A DNA stretch of 64,000 nt from NCBI RefSeq assembly GCF_019803445.1, contig NZ_CP081844.1:3236501-3300500 (forward strand), in the 5' to 3' direction. The translations under genes were made by a program, and so were the position numbers. Shown here piece after piece: positions 34,899 to 44,476 of this stretch (the first letter of the stretch is position 1; each line of letters opens with the position of its first letter). This stretch comes from Caenibius sp. WL (GTDB lineage: Bacteria; Pseudomonadota; Alphaproteobacteria; Sphingomonadales; Sphingomonadaceae). The notes under the pieces were generated by a model that saw nothing but the letters and a program-made list of their open reading frames with translations, ran no database searches and was not told the DNA's origin.

Positions 34899-36263
34899 AT
34901 GGCCACGACAATCCCCCAAGCGCGCCGAGTCGGCATGGTGAGCCTCGGCTGCCCGAAAGCGCTGGTAGACTCCGAGCGCATCCTGACAAAATTGCGTGCC
35001 GATGGCTATGCCATGTCGGCCGACTATGATGGCGCGGATGTCGTTCTCGTCAACACCTGCGGTTTTCTCGACTCCGCGAAAGAGGAAAGTCTGGCCGCAA
35101 TCGGCGAGGCGATCGCCGAAAACGGGCGGGTCATCGTCACCGGCTGCATGGGCAACGAAGCCGATGCGATCCGGGCCCGCTTCCCCGAAGTTCTGGCGAT
35201 CACCGGCGCGCACCAGTATGAAGCCGTGGTCGAAGCGGTGCACGAAGCCGCCCCGGCGACGCAGGGGCCCTTCGTCGATCTGATCCCGCAGCAGGATGTC
35301 AAGCTGACGCCGCGCCATTACAGCTATCTCAAGATTTCCGAAGGCTGCAATCACGCCTGCGCGTTCTGCATCATCCCGCAATTGCGCGGCAAGCTGGCCA
35401 GCCGCCGGATCGATGCCGTGCTGCGCGAGGCGGAAAAGCTGGTCGCGGCGGGCACGCAGGAATTGCTGGTCATCAGCCAGGACACCAGCGCCTATGGCGT
35501 CGATGTCCGTCATGAGGAACGCACGTGGAAAGGCCATCCCGTGCGCACGCATATGACCGATCTGGCCCGCGAACTGGGCCAGTTGCGCACTGCCGAAGGG
35601 CGCGCGCCGTGGGTGCGGCTGCACTACGTCTATCCCTATCCGCACGTCGATGCGGTGATCCCGCTGATGGCCGAAGGGCTGATCACGCCCTATCTCGACA
35701 TTCCTTTCCAGCATGCCTCCCCATCCGTCCTGCGCGCGATGAAGCGCCCAGCGAACGAAGCGAAAGTGCTCGAACGGCTGAAGGGCTGGCGCGAGATCTG
35801 CCCCGATATCGCCATCCGCTCCAGCTTCGTCGTCGGCTTCCCCGGCGAGACGGAGGACGATTTCCAGTACCTGCTCGACTGGCTGGACGAAGCCCAGCTC
35901 GACCGGGTGGGCGCTTTCCGGTTCGAACCGGTGGAAGGCGCGGCGGCCAACACCCTGCCCGATCCGGTGCCGGAAGAAGTGAAGGAAGAACGCTACGCCC
36001 GCGTGATGGAAAAGACCGAGGCGATCAGCGCGGCCAAGCTGGCGGCCAAAGTCGGCCGCACGATCCCCGTCATCATCGATGAAGTGGGCGAACCGGACGA
36101 GGACGGCGATATCGGCGCCACCGGCCGCAGCCAGGCGGACGCGCCGGAAATCGACGGGCACGTTTACCTGCGCAATGTCCCCGCCGATCTGCAACCCGGG
36201 GCGATCATCGATGTCACCATCGAAGAAGCCGATGCGCACGACCTGTTCGGGGCTCCGGCCTGA
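34899..36263 (+). CDS. rimO: ribosomal protein S12 methylthiotransferase RimO
   Basis: Radical-SAM enzyme that adds a methylthio group to the conserved Asp of ribosomal protein S12. The 454 residues comprise an N-terminal UPF0004 domain with its own cluster cysteines ([33 protein letters not shown]), a radical-SAM core with CNHACAFC (Cx3Cx2C), and a C-terminal TRAM domain. [13 protein letters not shown] and [11 protein letters not shown] separate RimO from the tRNA enzyme MiaB. The stop overlaps the next ATG by one base. Confidence 0.96.
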   Translation: MATTIPQARRVGMVSLGCPKALVDSERILTKLRADGYAMSADYDGADVVLVNTCGFLDSAKEESLAAIGEAIAENGRVIVTGCMGNEADAIRARFPEVLAITGAHQYEAVVEAVHEAAPATQGPFVDLIPQQDVKLTPRHYSYLKISEGCNHACAFCIIPQLRGKLASRRIDAVLREAEKLVAAGTQELLVISQDTSAYGVDVRHEERTWKGHPVRTHMTDLARELGQLRTAEGRAPWVRLHYVYPYPHVDAVIPLMAEGLITPYLDIPFQHASPSVLRAMKRPANEAKVLERLKGWREICPDIAIRSSFVVGFPGETEDDFQYLLDWLDEAQLDRVGAFRFEPVEGAAANTLPDPVPEEVKEERYARVMEKTEAISAAKLAAKVGRTIPVIIDEVGEPDEDGDIGATGRSQADAPEIDGHVYLRNVPADLQPGAIIDVTIEEADAHDLFGAPA

Positions 36264-36679
36264 TGCGGCAGCAAACGGCGGTGCTGGATTTCCAGACCGC
36301 CGGGCGCGATCTGCTGGAAATCACCGGCGAAGTGCGCCGCTGGGTACAGGTCAGCGGCATTCGCACCGGCCTGCTCACGCTGTTGTGCCAGCATACCTCG
36401 GCATCGCTGCTGATCAACGAAAACGCCGCGCCCGCGGTGCGCCGCGATCTGCTGCGCTGGCTGGACCGCATCGCCCCCGAAAGCACCGCCTACGAACATG
36501 ACGACGAAGGGCCGGACGATATGCCCGCGCATATCAAGGCCCTGCTCACCGGCAACAGCCTGACGATTCCGGTGGACGGCGGGCGCCCGATGCTGGGCAC
36601 ATGGCAGGGCATCTATCTGGCCGAACACCGTGCCCGGCCCCATCGGCGGACGGTGGCCGTGCATCTTCTCGGCGCATAG
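36263..36679 (+). CDS. YjbQ/UPF0047 family protein
   Basis: A 138-residue soluble protein with the family markers RWVQVSGIRTGLLTLLCQHT, SASLLINENAAPAVRRDLLR, EHDDEGPDDMPAHIKALL and GTWQGIYLAEHRARPHRRTV, including the metal-binding histidines. Some relatives have been reported to show weak thiamine-phosphate synthase activity in vitro, but the physiological role is unclear. It is translationally coupled to rimO by a TGATG overlap, so co-expression is likely though no functional link is known. Confidence 0.88.
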   Translation: MRQQTAVLDFQTAGRDLLEITGEVRRWVQVSGIRTGLLTLLCQHTSASLLINENAAPAVRRDLLRWLDRIAPESTAYEHDDEGPDDMPAHIKALLTGNSLTIPVDGGRPMLGTWQGIYLAEHRARPHRRTVAVHLLGA

Positions 36680-36856
36680 GCGCGCCGGTCAGGCGCGTTG
36701 CCGCTCTGTTTCGGCAGGCAGGCCCGCCACCCCCTTTATCCCAATGCAACCAATGCTATGCTGCCCGCCTGTTTGCCAGGCACAACGGGGCCGCATCTGC
36801 ATGAGACACATCGCCAATCCTCCCGCACCAACGGCTCGTCCCGTCAGGCGGCGGGC

Positions 36857-37846
36857 ATGATCGAACTCGTCGCGGCGGATATCGGCGGCACCCATGCCCG
36901 TTTCGCACTGGCCGCCATTGCGCCTGACGGGGCGATCGCGCTGGGCGAGGTATTGACGCTGCGCACTGACGATTATCCCGGCCTGCCCGCTGCCTGGCGC
37001 GCTTTTGCGGACCATATCGGCCGCCCTCTGCCGGGCGCGGCGGCCATCGCCATCGCCGCCTCGCTCCATGGCGGCCTGATCCGCATGACCAACAACGACT
37101 GGACAGTGGACCAGCACACGCTAGCGGCGGAACTCGCGGTCGACCGGCTCACGCTGGTCAACGATTTCGCGGCGGTCGCCCATGCCGTGGCCCACGCGGG
37201 CAGCGATCTGCTCCCCGCGCTCAGCGGGCCGGACAGGCCGCTGCCCGCCACCGGCACGGTCAGCGTGATCGGCCCCGGCACCGGTCTCGGCACCGCATCC
37301 TTCCATCGCTTTGCCGGTGGCTATCATGTGCAGGATGCCGAAGGCGGGCATATCGCTTTCGGGCCGCTGGACGATGTGGAGGATGCCATCCTCGCCCATC
37401 TGCGCCGCCGCCATGCCCGCGTTTCGGTGGAACGGGTGGTATCGGGGCCCGGCCTCGCCGCGATCTACGAAACGCTGGCCGCACGCGAAAGGCGCAGCAT
37501 ATCCCCCATGCCCGACCGCATCCTGTGGGAACGCGGCATAGCCGGGGAAGATGCGCTGGCTGTTGCCGCGATCGAGCGGTTCTGCATGATCCTGGGCAGC
37601 GTAGCGGGCGATTTCGCACTGGCGCACGGGGCCGATGCGGTGGTGATCGCCGGCGGGCTCGGCCTGCGGTTGCGGCAGATTCTGCCCGCATCCCGTTTCG
37701 CGGAGCGTTTCTGCGACAAAGGCCGTTATCAGGCATACATGGCCACGCTGCCGGTGCGGCTGATCACGCATCCGCAACCGGGCCTCTATGGCGCGGCCGC
37801 CGCTTTCGCCGGGGAACACGCCATCATTCCAGCACAGCGAGCATAA
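36857..37846 (+). CDS. glk: glucokinase
   Basis: Phosphorylates glucose with ATP. The 329 residues of the ROK-independent Glk type have the N-terminal phosphate-binding loop VAADIGGTHARFALA, the substrate loop LTLVNDFAAVAHAV, VIGPGTGLGTASF and EGGHIAFGP. ATG 36857 is chosen because the P-loop must lie near the N-terminus; an upstream in-frame extension to 36698 is unlike the family. The stop is 2 nt before the start of the PEP-carboxylase-like gene, so the two form an operon linking sugar entry with PEP metabolism. Confidence 0.93.
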   Translation: MIELVAADIGGTHARFALAAIAPDGAIALGEVLTLRTDDYPGLPAAWRAFADHIGRPLPGAAAIAIAASLHGGLIRMTNNDWTVDQHTLAAELAVDRLTLVNDFAAVAHAVAHAGSDLLPALSGPDRPLPATGTVSVIGPGTGLGTASFHRFAGGYHVQDAEGGHIAFGPLDDVEDAILAHLRRRHARVSVERVVSGPGLAAIYETLAARERRSISPMPDRILWERGIAGEDALAVAAIERFCMILGSVAGDFALAHGADAVVIAGGLGLRLRQILPASRFAERFCDKGRYQAYMATLPVRLITHPQPGLYGAAAAFAGEHAIIPAQRA

Positions 37847-37848
37847 CG

Positions 37849-40635
37849 ATGCTGAACACCATTCCCGATCTTCTCAGCCATCTTCAGCAATTGCACGCCC
37901 ACACCAGCCGGATGCCGCTGTTCAACCCGGTGTTTCAGCTCGCGCTGGACCTTTCGCGCGAACTGGAAGCGGGCGATATCGCTCTTTCCGATATCGAGGC
38001 GATGATCGCCGAACTGGAATGCGAAGCGCTGCAACACCGCGCACGGCGGCTGCGGCGGCTGGTCGAACCGGTGGCCCCGGAACGCAATCGCGCTTCCTTC
38101 GCCGCCAGTCTCGATGGCGAACCTTCGGATTTCAGCGCTTTCCGCGCGCGGTGGGAAAAGCCGCAACTGCACTGCGTGTTCACTGCCCACCCCACATTCC
38201 TGCTCTCCCCCGAACAGACCCGCGCAGTGGCCGCCGCCGCATCCTCGGCGGGCGAAATCGGCGCCGAAGCCTGCGTCGCCTCCCCCGAACGGCCCACGAT
38301 CACGCTGGAATACGAACATCGAGCGGCGATGGCCGCTATCGCCCATGCGGGGGACGCGCGCGATACCCTGGTCGCCACGCTGCTGGAAAAGGCGCGGGCC
38401 CGCTGGCCGCAGGATTGGCAGGCATTCCGCCCGCTGCCGTTCCGCTTCGCCAGCTGGGTCGGCTACGACATGGACGGGCGGACGGATATCACCTGGCATG
38501 ACAGCATCGGTTTCCGCCTGCGCGAAAAGGCCGAGCGGCTGGCCCGCTATTGCACCGCGCTGGACGCCATCGACGGGGCGCATCCGGTTCTCGCCACTCT
38601 GCGCGCGGCAACCGCCTACGCGCGGGATCGGGCAGACGATTTCGCGGGCGACCTGTCCGATCCCGAAACGTTCTCCGCCGTCGCCAACCGGCTGACAGCA
38701 GACGATCCGGCCAAGCTGCTGAGCCTGGCCCCGGTGATCGAAGCGCTGGAAGAAGACGCTATCGCCGCCGATCCGGCACAGGCGATCCGGCTCAAGACAC
38801 TGGCCGCCGCGATGCGCGCCGATGGCCTCGGCATGGGCTGGATCCATTTTCGCGTCAACGCCGCCCAGCTTCACAACGCCATCCGCCGGGTGATCGATCC
38901 GCTCGGCGAACTCGACCTGTCCAGCCGGGGCGCACTGGTCCGCCTGCGCGAGAAACTGGCCGCAGTCCGCCCGCTCCGCTCCAATTTCGCCGCGCTGGCA
39001 ATCGAAAGCAGCACCGCCATCCGGCAATTCCTCGCCATGGCGCAGATTCTCCACCATATCGATGCCGATGCGCCGATCCGCATGCTGATCGCCGAATGCG
39101 AACAGCCCGCCACGATCCTTGCCGCGCTCTATTTCGCCGAACTGTTCGGCATCGCCGGCAAAGTCGACGTTTCCCCACTGTTCGAAACCGAAAACGCGCT
39201 GGAACACGGCGGGCGCCTGCTCGATGCCCTGCTGGCGGAAGATGCCTATCGCGCTTATGTGCGCGGGCGTGGGCGGCTGGCGATCCAGACCGGGTTTTCC
39301 GATGCCGGGCGCTTTGTCGGGCAAATTCCCGCCAGTCTCGCCATCGAACGGCTGCAGGGGCGGCTGGCCGATGCGATGGCCGCCAACGGGCTGACCGATG
39401 TCGCCGCGCTGATTTTCAACACGCATGGCGAAAGCATGGGGCGCGGCGCGCACCCCGCATCGATGGCGGACCGGCTGGCCTGGCCGCTCAGCCCATGGGC
39501 GCGGCGGCGGTTCGTCCGCGCAGGGATCACGCTGGAACCCGAAGTCAGCTTCCAGGGCGGCGATGGCTATCTGTTCTTCACCACGCCCGAACTGTCGCTG
39601 GCCACGCTCACCCGCATTCTCGAACATCGCCCCGCCGAAACCGATCCCGATGCGCCGGCCGATCCGTTCTATCGCCGCACCGATCTCAGCCTCGATTTCT
39701 ATCGCGCGATCCGCAACCATCAGCACGCCCATCTCGAAAGCCGCACGTATGCCCGCGCGGTCACCGCGTTCGGGCTCGGCCTGCTCAATCCCACCGGCAG
39801 CCGCGTTTCGCGCCGCCAGTCGGACATCTCCGCCGACCGCGAGATGAGCCTGCGCCAGATTCGTGCGATCCCGCACAACGCCATTCTCCAGCAGCTCGGT
39901 TATCCGGTGAACGTGATCTGCGGCATCGGCACCGCGGCGGACGGCAATTACGAGGAACTGGCCGCGCTGCTGCGCGAAAGCGAACGCGGGCGGCAACTGA
40001 TGCGTCTCGCCCGTTCGGCCAATGCGCTGGCCAGCATCAAGACGGTGGCCGCGTTCGGTGAACTGTTCAATTCCGCCTATTGGGCATCGCGCCCCTATCG
40101 CGGCACGGAAACCCACCTGTCCGAACCGTGCGAGGCGCTGGCGGAATACCTGATCAAGGATGACCGGGCCGGCGTGTTCCGCCGCCTGTCGTCCCGCCTG
40201 CGGGTCGATGCGCTGAAGCTGCACCGCCTGCTCGCCCTGCTGCCCGACGAACAGCCTCTGGCGGAGCGTGAGGAAGTGCGCCGGATGATCGGCGTGTTGC
40301 AGGCGCTGCGGCTGACACTGTTCCAGCATATGTTCCTGCGCGCCGTTTCGGTGCCGGTATTCAGCCGGGCCAACGATATCAGCCGCGACGATGTGCTCGA
40401 AATGGTCTTCACCCTGCGGATCGACGAAGCGCTGGCCCAATTGCGCCGGGCCTTTCCCACCAGCTTCCCCAAGATCGGCGATTTCGCCATGGCGGAACCT
40501 GCCGATTACCCCGATGGCGCAGGGGATGGCTATGCCCAGATCCAGCGCGATTACATCGACCCGATCGAACGGGCCTATCGCCTTTCGCTGCGTATCACGA
40601 TCGCCATCGCCAACGAATTCGGCGCCCATGGCTGA
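37849..40635 (+). CDS. divergent phosphoenolpyruvate-carboxylase-family protein
   Basis: A 928-residue protein that follows the PEP carboxylase fold from end to end: FTAHPT (His114), SWVGYDMDGRTD, HFRVNAAQLHNA, GFSDAGRFVGQIPASLA, the glycine loop, LNPTGSRVSRRQ and LRQIRAIPHNAI. Several catalytic motifs differ from the canonical enzyme: the HGRGGxxGRGG loop reads NTHGESMGRGA at about 524-534, so the essential His and Arg become Asn and His, and the Lys of GYSDSxKDAG becomes Arg. The enzyme may be diverged in reaction or inactive. It starts 2 nt after glk. Similar proteins appear in other sphingomonads and are usually annotated simply as PEP carboxylase. Confidence 0.82.
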   Translation: MLNTIPDLLSHLQQLHAHTSRMPLFNPVFQLALDLSRELEAGDIALSDIEAMIAELECEALQHRARRLRRLVEPVAPERNRASFAASLDGEPSDFSAFRARWEKPQLHCVFTAHPTFLLSPEQTRAVAAAASSAGEIGAEACVASPERPTITLEYEHRAAMAAIAHAGDARDTLVATLLEKARARWPQDWQAFRPLPFRFASWVGYDMDGRTDITWHDSIGFRLREKAERLARYCTALDAIDGAHPVLATLRAATAYARDRADDFAGDLSDPETFSAVANRLTADDPAKLLSLAPVIEALEEDAIAADPAQAIRLKTLAAAMRADGLGMGWIHFRVNAAQLHNAIRRVIDPLGELDLSSRGALVRLREKLAAVRPLRSNFAALAIESSTAIRQFLAMAQILHHIDADAPIRMLIAECEQPATILAALYFAELFGIAGKVDVSPLFETENALEHGGRLLDALLAEDAYRAYVRGRGRLAIQTGFSDAGRFVGQIPASLAIERLQGRLADAMAANGLTDVAALIFNTHGESMGRGAHPASMADRLAWPLSPWARRRFVRAGITLEPEVSFQGGDGYLFFTTPELSLATLTRILEHRPAETDPDAPADPFYRRTDLSLDFYRAIRNHQHAHLESRTYARAVTAFGLGLLNPTGSRVSRRQSDISADREMSLRQIRAIPHNAILQQLGYPVNVICGIGTAADGNYEELAALLRESERGRQLMRLARSANALASIKTVAAFGELFNSAYWASRPYRGTETHLSEPCEALAEYLIKDDRAGVFRRLSSRLRVDALKLHRLLALLPDEQPLAEREEVRRMIGVLQALRLTLFQHMFLRAVSVPVFSRANDISRDDVLEMVFTLRIDEALAQLRRAFPTSFPKIGDFAMAEPADYPDGAGDGYAQIQRDYIDPIERAYRLSLRITIAIANEFGAHG

Positions 40636-40734
40636 CCGGCGCCTTCGATCAGGCTGGGCGGCGGAACCGTGTCAAGACGAGACGCCCGCCCGGCACTGCT
40701 GGCCAGGCACCGCGATTTTCCGCACACGGGTGGC

Positions 40735-41394
40735 ATGAACACGGCAGGAAAATGGATCGGCGGCGGTATCGCGGTGGGCGTGGCGCTCCTCGCCGGGGTG
40801 ATGGTGGGCACGCGCCTGCCGAGCAAGACGCCCACGGCGCACCACGCCGCCGCACCGGCACAGACCGCCTCTGCCGACACCCCCGAACCGGCGGACACGG
40901 AAACGGAAACGGTTGCCGATGGCCCCTTCGTCATCAAGCGCGTGCTGCCGATCCAGGGGCCGATCAGGTATGGCGAATGGCACTGGGACGATGCCGATGT
41001 GCCCGATGGGCCGCTGCTCGTCACCGTCGATCTCGAAGCGCGGGTGATTTCGGTGTTCCGGGGCGGTTATGAAATCGGGGCCGCGGCGGTGCTGCTCGGC
41101 ACCGACGATCATCCCACCCCGCTCGGCACGTTCCCGATCATCGCCAAGATCAGGGACAATATCTCCAGCATCTATGATGCGCCGATGCCTTTCACCATGC
41201 GCCTGACCAATGACGGCGTCGCCATCCACGGCGCGCCGGTGGAAAAAGGCTATGCCAGCCACGGCTGCATCGGCACGCCCGATGCGTTCGCGCAGAAGCT
41301 GTTCGCCATCGCCAAGCTGGGCGACAAAGTCGTTATCACGCGCGGTAAGAAAGTCGATCTCGGCCACGACCTCTCCGGCGGGCAAGCGCTCTAG
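40735..41394 (+). CDS. L,D-transpeptidase (YkuD) family envelope protein
   Basis: A 219-residue protein with an N-terminal membrane anchor or signal (IGGGIAVGVALLAGVMVG) and a YkuD domain. The catalytic motif IHGAPVEKGYASHGCIG carries the nucleophilic Cys in SHGC; the residue after HGCI, usually Arg, is Gly here. YkuD enzymes cross-link peptidoglycan (3-3 links) or attach proteins to it. ATG 40735 is chosen because it directly precedes the anchor. It lies 99 bp after the PEP-carboxylase-like gene in the same direction and converges on tilS. Confidence 0.88.
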   Translation: MNTAGKWIGGGIAVGVALLAGVMVGTRLPSKTPTAHHAAAPAQTASADTPEPADTETETVADGPFVIKRVLPIQGPIRYGEWHWDDADVPDGPLLVTVDLEARVISVFRGGYEIGAAAVLLGTDDHPTPLGTFPIIAKIRDNISSIYDAPMPFTMRLTNDGVAIHGAPVEKGYASHGCIGTPDAFAQKLFAIAKLGDKVVITRGKKVDLGHDLSGGQAL

Positions 41395-41463
41395 AGCCGA
41401 TCCGTCCGATGCAGAGGGAATGAAGACTGTATGCACGGCCGATAGCGGACATGCGCATGTCTG

Positions 41464-42441
41464 CTAATGCCGGTTGCTCCCGGCCCGGCGCGGCGGTTCC
41501 TTGCGGAACACCCATTCGCCCGAGGGGCCGTGGCGCGCCACCACGCCTGCCAGCGTGCCATCGCGCCCTGCGGTAAGCCGGGCGATCAGTTTCGCCACCT
41601 CGCCCCCGCGCGGCACACCGCTGAGCAGGGCGATGGCACGGCCGACGATGCGCAGGCGGATCGCGGCCGGGGCCAGCGGGCGATAGACGATCGCATCCTC
41701 GCTTGCCTGCACGCATTCGGCCCATTCGCGCTGGGTCGCCCATTGCAGGACACCCTCGGCATCGGCCAGATGGCTGGCGCTCATCGCCAGTGCGGCCGGA
41801 TCGAGCCAGTCGCAGGTTTCCAGCGCCTTGCGCACTTTCACCCGGTCGAACCGCAAATCCTCGTTGCTGGGGTCCTGCACCGCGTCGAGCCCGGCCGCGT
41901 TGACCAGTTCGCCCAGATCGGCCCGGCGCCAGCCGAGCAGCGGGCGGAGCAGCGGCATATCCGCCCCCGGCACCACCGTGCGCAGGCGCACCCCGGCAAG
42001 ACCCGCGATGCCGCTGGCCCGATTGAGCCGCATAATCAGCGTTTCGGCCTGATCGTCGGCATGATGCGCGGTGGCGATAGCGCCAAGGCCGCGCCGCGTG
42101 GCCCATGCGTGCAGCGCCCGGTAGCGGGCGAGCCGGGCCATGTCCTGCAAATTGCCCTGCGGCACCTGCACCGGCAGAATTTCATGCGGAATGCCGTGCC
42201 CGGCGCACAGTTCCGCCACCATCGCCGCTTCCGAAGCGCTGGCACTGCGCAGCCCGTGATCGACCGTCGCCACTTCCACTTTGCCCGGCATGACCGCTTC
42301 GGCCAACAGCAACAAAGCCAGGCTGTCAGGCCCGCCGGACACCGCCAGCCCCAGCCGCTCCCCCTCGGGCCAGATCCGCGCGAGATCGCCCGCGAACCGG
42401 GCGATCAGCGGATGAGGCGCGTGTTCCGATGCGGTCTTAAT
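41464..42441 (-). CDS. tilS: tRNA(Ile)-lysidine synthase with no standard start codon
   Basis: Modifies the CAU anticodon of a minor tRNA-Ile to lysidine so that it reads AUA; an essential enzyme. The PP-loop SGGPDSLALLLLAEAV, DHGLRSASASEAA, HHADDQAETLIMRL and the linked DPSNEDLRFDRVKVRKAL region are all present. The frame is intact upstream of the P-loop (PLIARFAGDLARIWPEGERL, then GLAV) back to an in-frame stop, but it contains no ATG, GTG or TTG before the GTG inside the P-loop itself (42342). The likely start is ATT 42441, which overlaps the cpoB stop (ATTAA) with AAGGTG 7 nt upstream; the in-frame CTG at about 42408 is an alternative. Confidence 0.88.
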   Translation of the reverse strand: MKTASEHAPHPLIARFAGDLARIWPEGERLGLAVSGGPDSLALLLLAEAVMPGKVEVATVDHGLRSASASEAAMVAELCAGHGIPHEILPVQVPQGNLQDMARLARYRALHAWATRRGLGAIATAHHADDQAETLIMRLNRASGIAGLAGVRLRTVVPGADMPLLRPLLGWRRADLGELVNAAGLDAVQDPSNEDLRFDRVKVRKALETCDWLDPAALAMSASHLADAEGVLQWATQREWAECVQASEDAIVYRPLAPAAIRLRIVGRAIALLSGVPRGGEVAKLIARLTAGRDGTLAGVVARHGPSGEWVFRKEPPRRAGSNRH

Positions 42442-43387
42442 TGCACTTCACCTTGGCGCGATTGGCATCGTATTGCGACTTGAGCCGCCCGGTGGCGAGC
42501 GCGGGATAGGTTTCGCTGAATTTGGCAAGCGCGATGCACGCACGCTTGGTGTCCTTGATCGCGATCATCGATTCAGCGAGATACAGCAGGCTGTCCGCCG
42601 CGCGGGCACCCTGAACATCATCGTCATAGTTCTTCACGAACCAGGGCGCGGCATCCTTGGGCTTGCCATCGTCGAGATAGGCGCGGCCGAGCAGATTGCG
42701 GCCATAGCTGATCATCCGGTGCGTGGGATACTTCTGGACATAAAGCTGCAATTGCTGCTGCGCTTCGGGGTAGAGCTTGGCTTCCCACAGCCGGAAACCG
42801 TAAGTGTATTCGTCTTCCGCCGCATCGGCTGTCGCCGGTTTGGTGATCGCCTGAACCCGCGCCAGCCGTTCGCTGCTTGGCCCGGCAGGCTTGGCGGCGG
42901 GGGCCGTGGGCGTGGCAGGCTTCGGCGGGGTGACCGCTGCCGGCGCAGAGCCGGTGGCCGGGGCCGATCCGGGGGCCGATGCCTGCGGTTGCCCGATGCC
43001 CGCGCCACCTTCCAGCGTCGCCACGCGGCCGGAAAGCAGGGCCATGGCATTGGCGTTGGTTTCGACTTGCGCCGTCAGGCTGGCGAGGCGCGTTTCCAGC
43101 GCATCGAGCCGGGCGAGAATATCGGTTACTGCCGAAGTGGCCGGGGCCGCGCCTGCCGCCTGGCCAGCACCGGCGGTGTTATCCTGCGGGAAATATTGCC
43201 CGCTGCCGCCAGGGAACACCTTGCGCTGCATCGCGCGGACTTCGGCTTCCAGCTTGCGCATCCGCGCTTCGTCGACCTGAGCCGAAGCCGGTGCTGCCGT
43301 TCCGATCACGGCCAGCGCGGACAATGCCAGCACCGCGCCGCGCCCTCCCCGCATCATTACGCCAAGTGAACGCCGACCCGTCTTCAT
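42437..43387 (-). CDS. cpoB: Tol-Pal system protein CpoB/YbgF
   Basis: Periplasmic coordinator of Tol-Pal and peptidoglycan synthesis during division. The 316 residues have a signal peptide ending PASAQVDEA, an N-terminal coiled coil (EARMRKLEAEVRAMQRKVF and LDALETRLASLTAQVETNAN), a Pro/Ala linker and C-terminal TPR repeats (YTYGFRLWEAKLYPEAQQQL, MISYGRNLLGRAYLDDGKPK, SLLYLAESMIAIKDTKRACI). It is directly upstream of tilS, with overlapping stop and start, an arrangement common in alphaproteobacteria. The tol-pal genes themselves are not in the window. Confidence 0.9.
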   Translation of the reverse strand: MKTGRRSLGVMMRGGRGAVLALSALAVIGTAAPASAQVDEARMRKLEAEVRAMQRKVFPGGSGQYFPQDNTAGAGQAAGAAPATSAVTDILARLDALETRLASLTAQVETNANAMALLSGRVATLEGGAGIGQPQASAPGSAPATGSAPAAVTPPKPATPTAPAAKPAGPSSERLARVQAITKPATADAAEDEYTYGFRLWEAKLYPEAQQQLQLYVQKYPTHRMISYGRNLLGRAYLDDGKPKDAAPWFVKNYDDDVQGARAADSLLYLAESMIAIKDTKRACIALAKFSETYPALATGRLKSQYDANRAKVKCN

Positions 43388-43529
43388 CTGTCAAGCTCCT
43401 GTTCCTGCTTCCGCAAACAGGCGCCTGATACAACCATGACCCCGAATTGCGGCTGAACGATCCACCCCCAGCTATGCCTGTCATGCCCCTAGCTGTCGAG
43501 AATCTGGCGTATTTTAGCTGTGGGTGAAC

Positions 43530-43570
43530 GCAAACGGGCGGCGCGATCCGATTTCGCGCCGCCCGTTTGC
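43530..43570 (-). terminator. strong hairpin after the RodZ-like gene
   Basis: GCAAACGGGCGGCGCG and its exact 16-nt inverse enclose a 9-nt loop, 22 nt after the stop of the leftward gene ending at 43592. No clear T-run follows, so it may be a terminator or an RNA-end stabiliser. Confidence 0.5.
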
Positions 43571-43591
43571 GCATACCGCGTTGCGCCCGGA

Positions 43592-44476
43592 TCAGCGGGC
43601 CGGGGTGGCCGGTGCCGTTCCGCCAGCGGGGGCTGCCCCGGCGGGCCCTGCCGATGCCGTGGCCGGAGCGGCGGCGGGCGCGGCGGCCTGTCCGCGCGCG
43701 AGCAAGGCTTCGGCCGTCACCGGCACATCCTTGACGATCCTCTGCCGGTCCGCCAGCGGCGCGACCGCGCGGCCGCCGACCGTGATCGCCAGCGCATCGG
43801 GGCGCCCGGTCCAGACTTTCGGATCCTGCGCATCGGCGGGCACCGTGAACGTCTCGTCCTTGGCCATTTCCTTCTGCAGCAACTGCTTGCCCGCGCCGTC
43901 GTAGAATTTGACCCAGATGCCCGGTTCCAGCGCGGTGAAAACCACCGCCCCGCCTTGCGGCGCCGGGGCCTGCGCCGCCGCCGCCGCGGGTTTGGCCGCC
44001 TGGGCCGCCTGCTGCGGCTTGTCTTCGGTCAATTCGGGCAGAGTCGCCGCCGGGCGGAGGAAAATGAACGCCGCCACCAGCAGGGCCACCGCCACCAGCG
44101 CCATCAGCCAGCCAAGCTTGGCCGAGGGAACGCGCGCCGGATCGGCGGGCTCATAAGTGCTCAGCCGCCGGGGCGGTTCGATGCCGCTGGCGTTGAGCGC
44201 GGCGCGGACCTGCGTGGCGATTTCCGCCGGGTCCAGCCCCACCACTTTGGCCACGCTGCGTGAAAAGCCCACGGCATAGGTGCGGGCGGGCAGGCCGTCG
44301 AAATCGCTGGCTTCGATCATTTCCAGATGGCGCTGCGCGATGCGCGTTTCGGCGGCCACCTGGGCCAGGCTCATCCCCGCGCGTTCGCGGGCCGCCCTGA
44401 TCTGCGCCCCGACGCCCACAACCACCTGTTCCTGTTCCAGTTCTTCGCTCAATTGCCCATTCCCGTTCCCGGCCAC
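43592..44476 (-). CDS. RodZ-like protein (Xre HTH, one membrane segment, DUF4115)
   Basis: A 294-residue bitopic protein. Its cytoplasmic Xre-type helix-turn-helix (GAQIRAARERAGMSLAQVAA, ETRIAQRHLEMIEASDFDGL, residues 22-80) is followed by one membrane helix (LGWLMALVAVALLVAAFIFL) and a periplasmic DUF4115 region (VVFTALEPGIWVKFYDGAGK). RodZ links MreB to the membrane during rod-shape growth, and this architecture is the one annotated as RodZ in alphaproteobacteria. It lies between ptsP and cpoB on the same strand, and a strong hairpin follows. Confidence 0.83.
   Translation of the reverse strand: MAGNGNGQLSEELEQEQVVVGVGAQIRAARERAGMSLAQVAAETRIAQRHLEMIEASDFDGLPARTYAVGFSRSVAKVVGLDPAEIATQVRAALNASGIEPPRRLSTYEPADPARVPSAKLGWLMALVAVALLVAAFIFLRPAATLPELTEDKPQQAAQAAKPAAAAAQAPAPQGGAVVFTALEPGIWVKFYDGAGKQLLQKEMAKDETFTVPADAQDPKVWTGRPDALAITVGGRAVAPLADRQRIVKDVPVTAEALLARGQAAAPAAAPATASAGPAGAAPAGGTAPATPAR

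Noticed and set aside
37786-40629. Leftward frame of about 947 codons opposite the PEP-carboxylase-like gene
   Set aside because: Antisense shadow. The rightward frame matches a full-length known fold, and the leftward translation is Arg/Gly/His-rich with no family signal.
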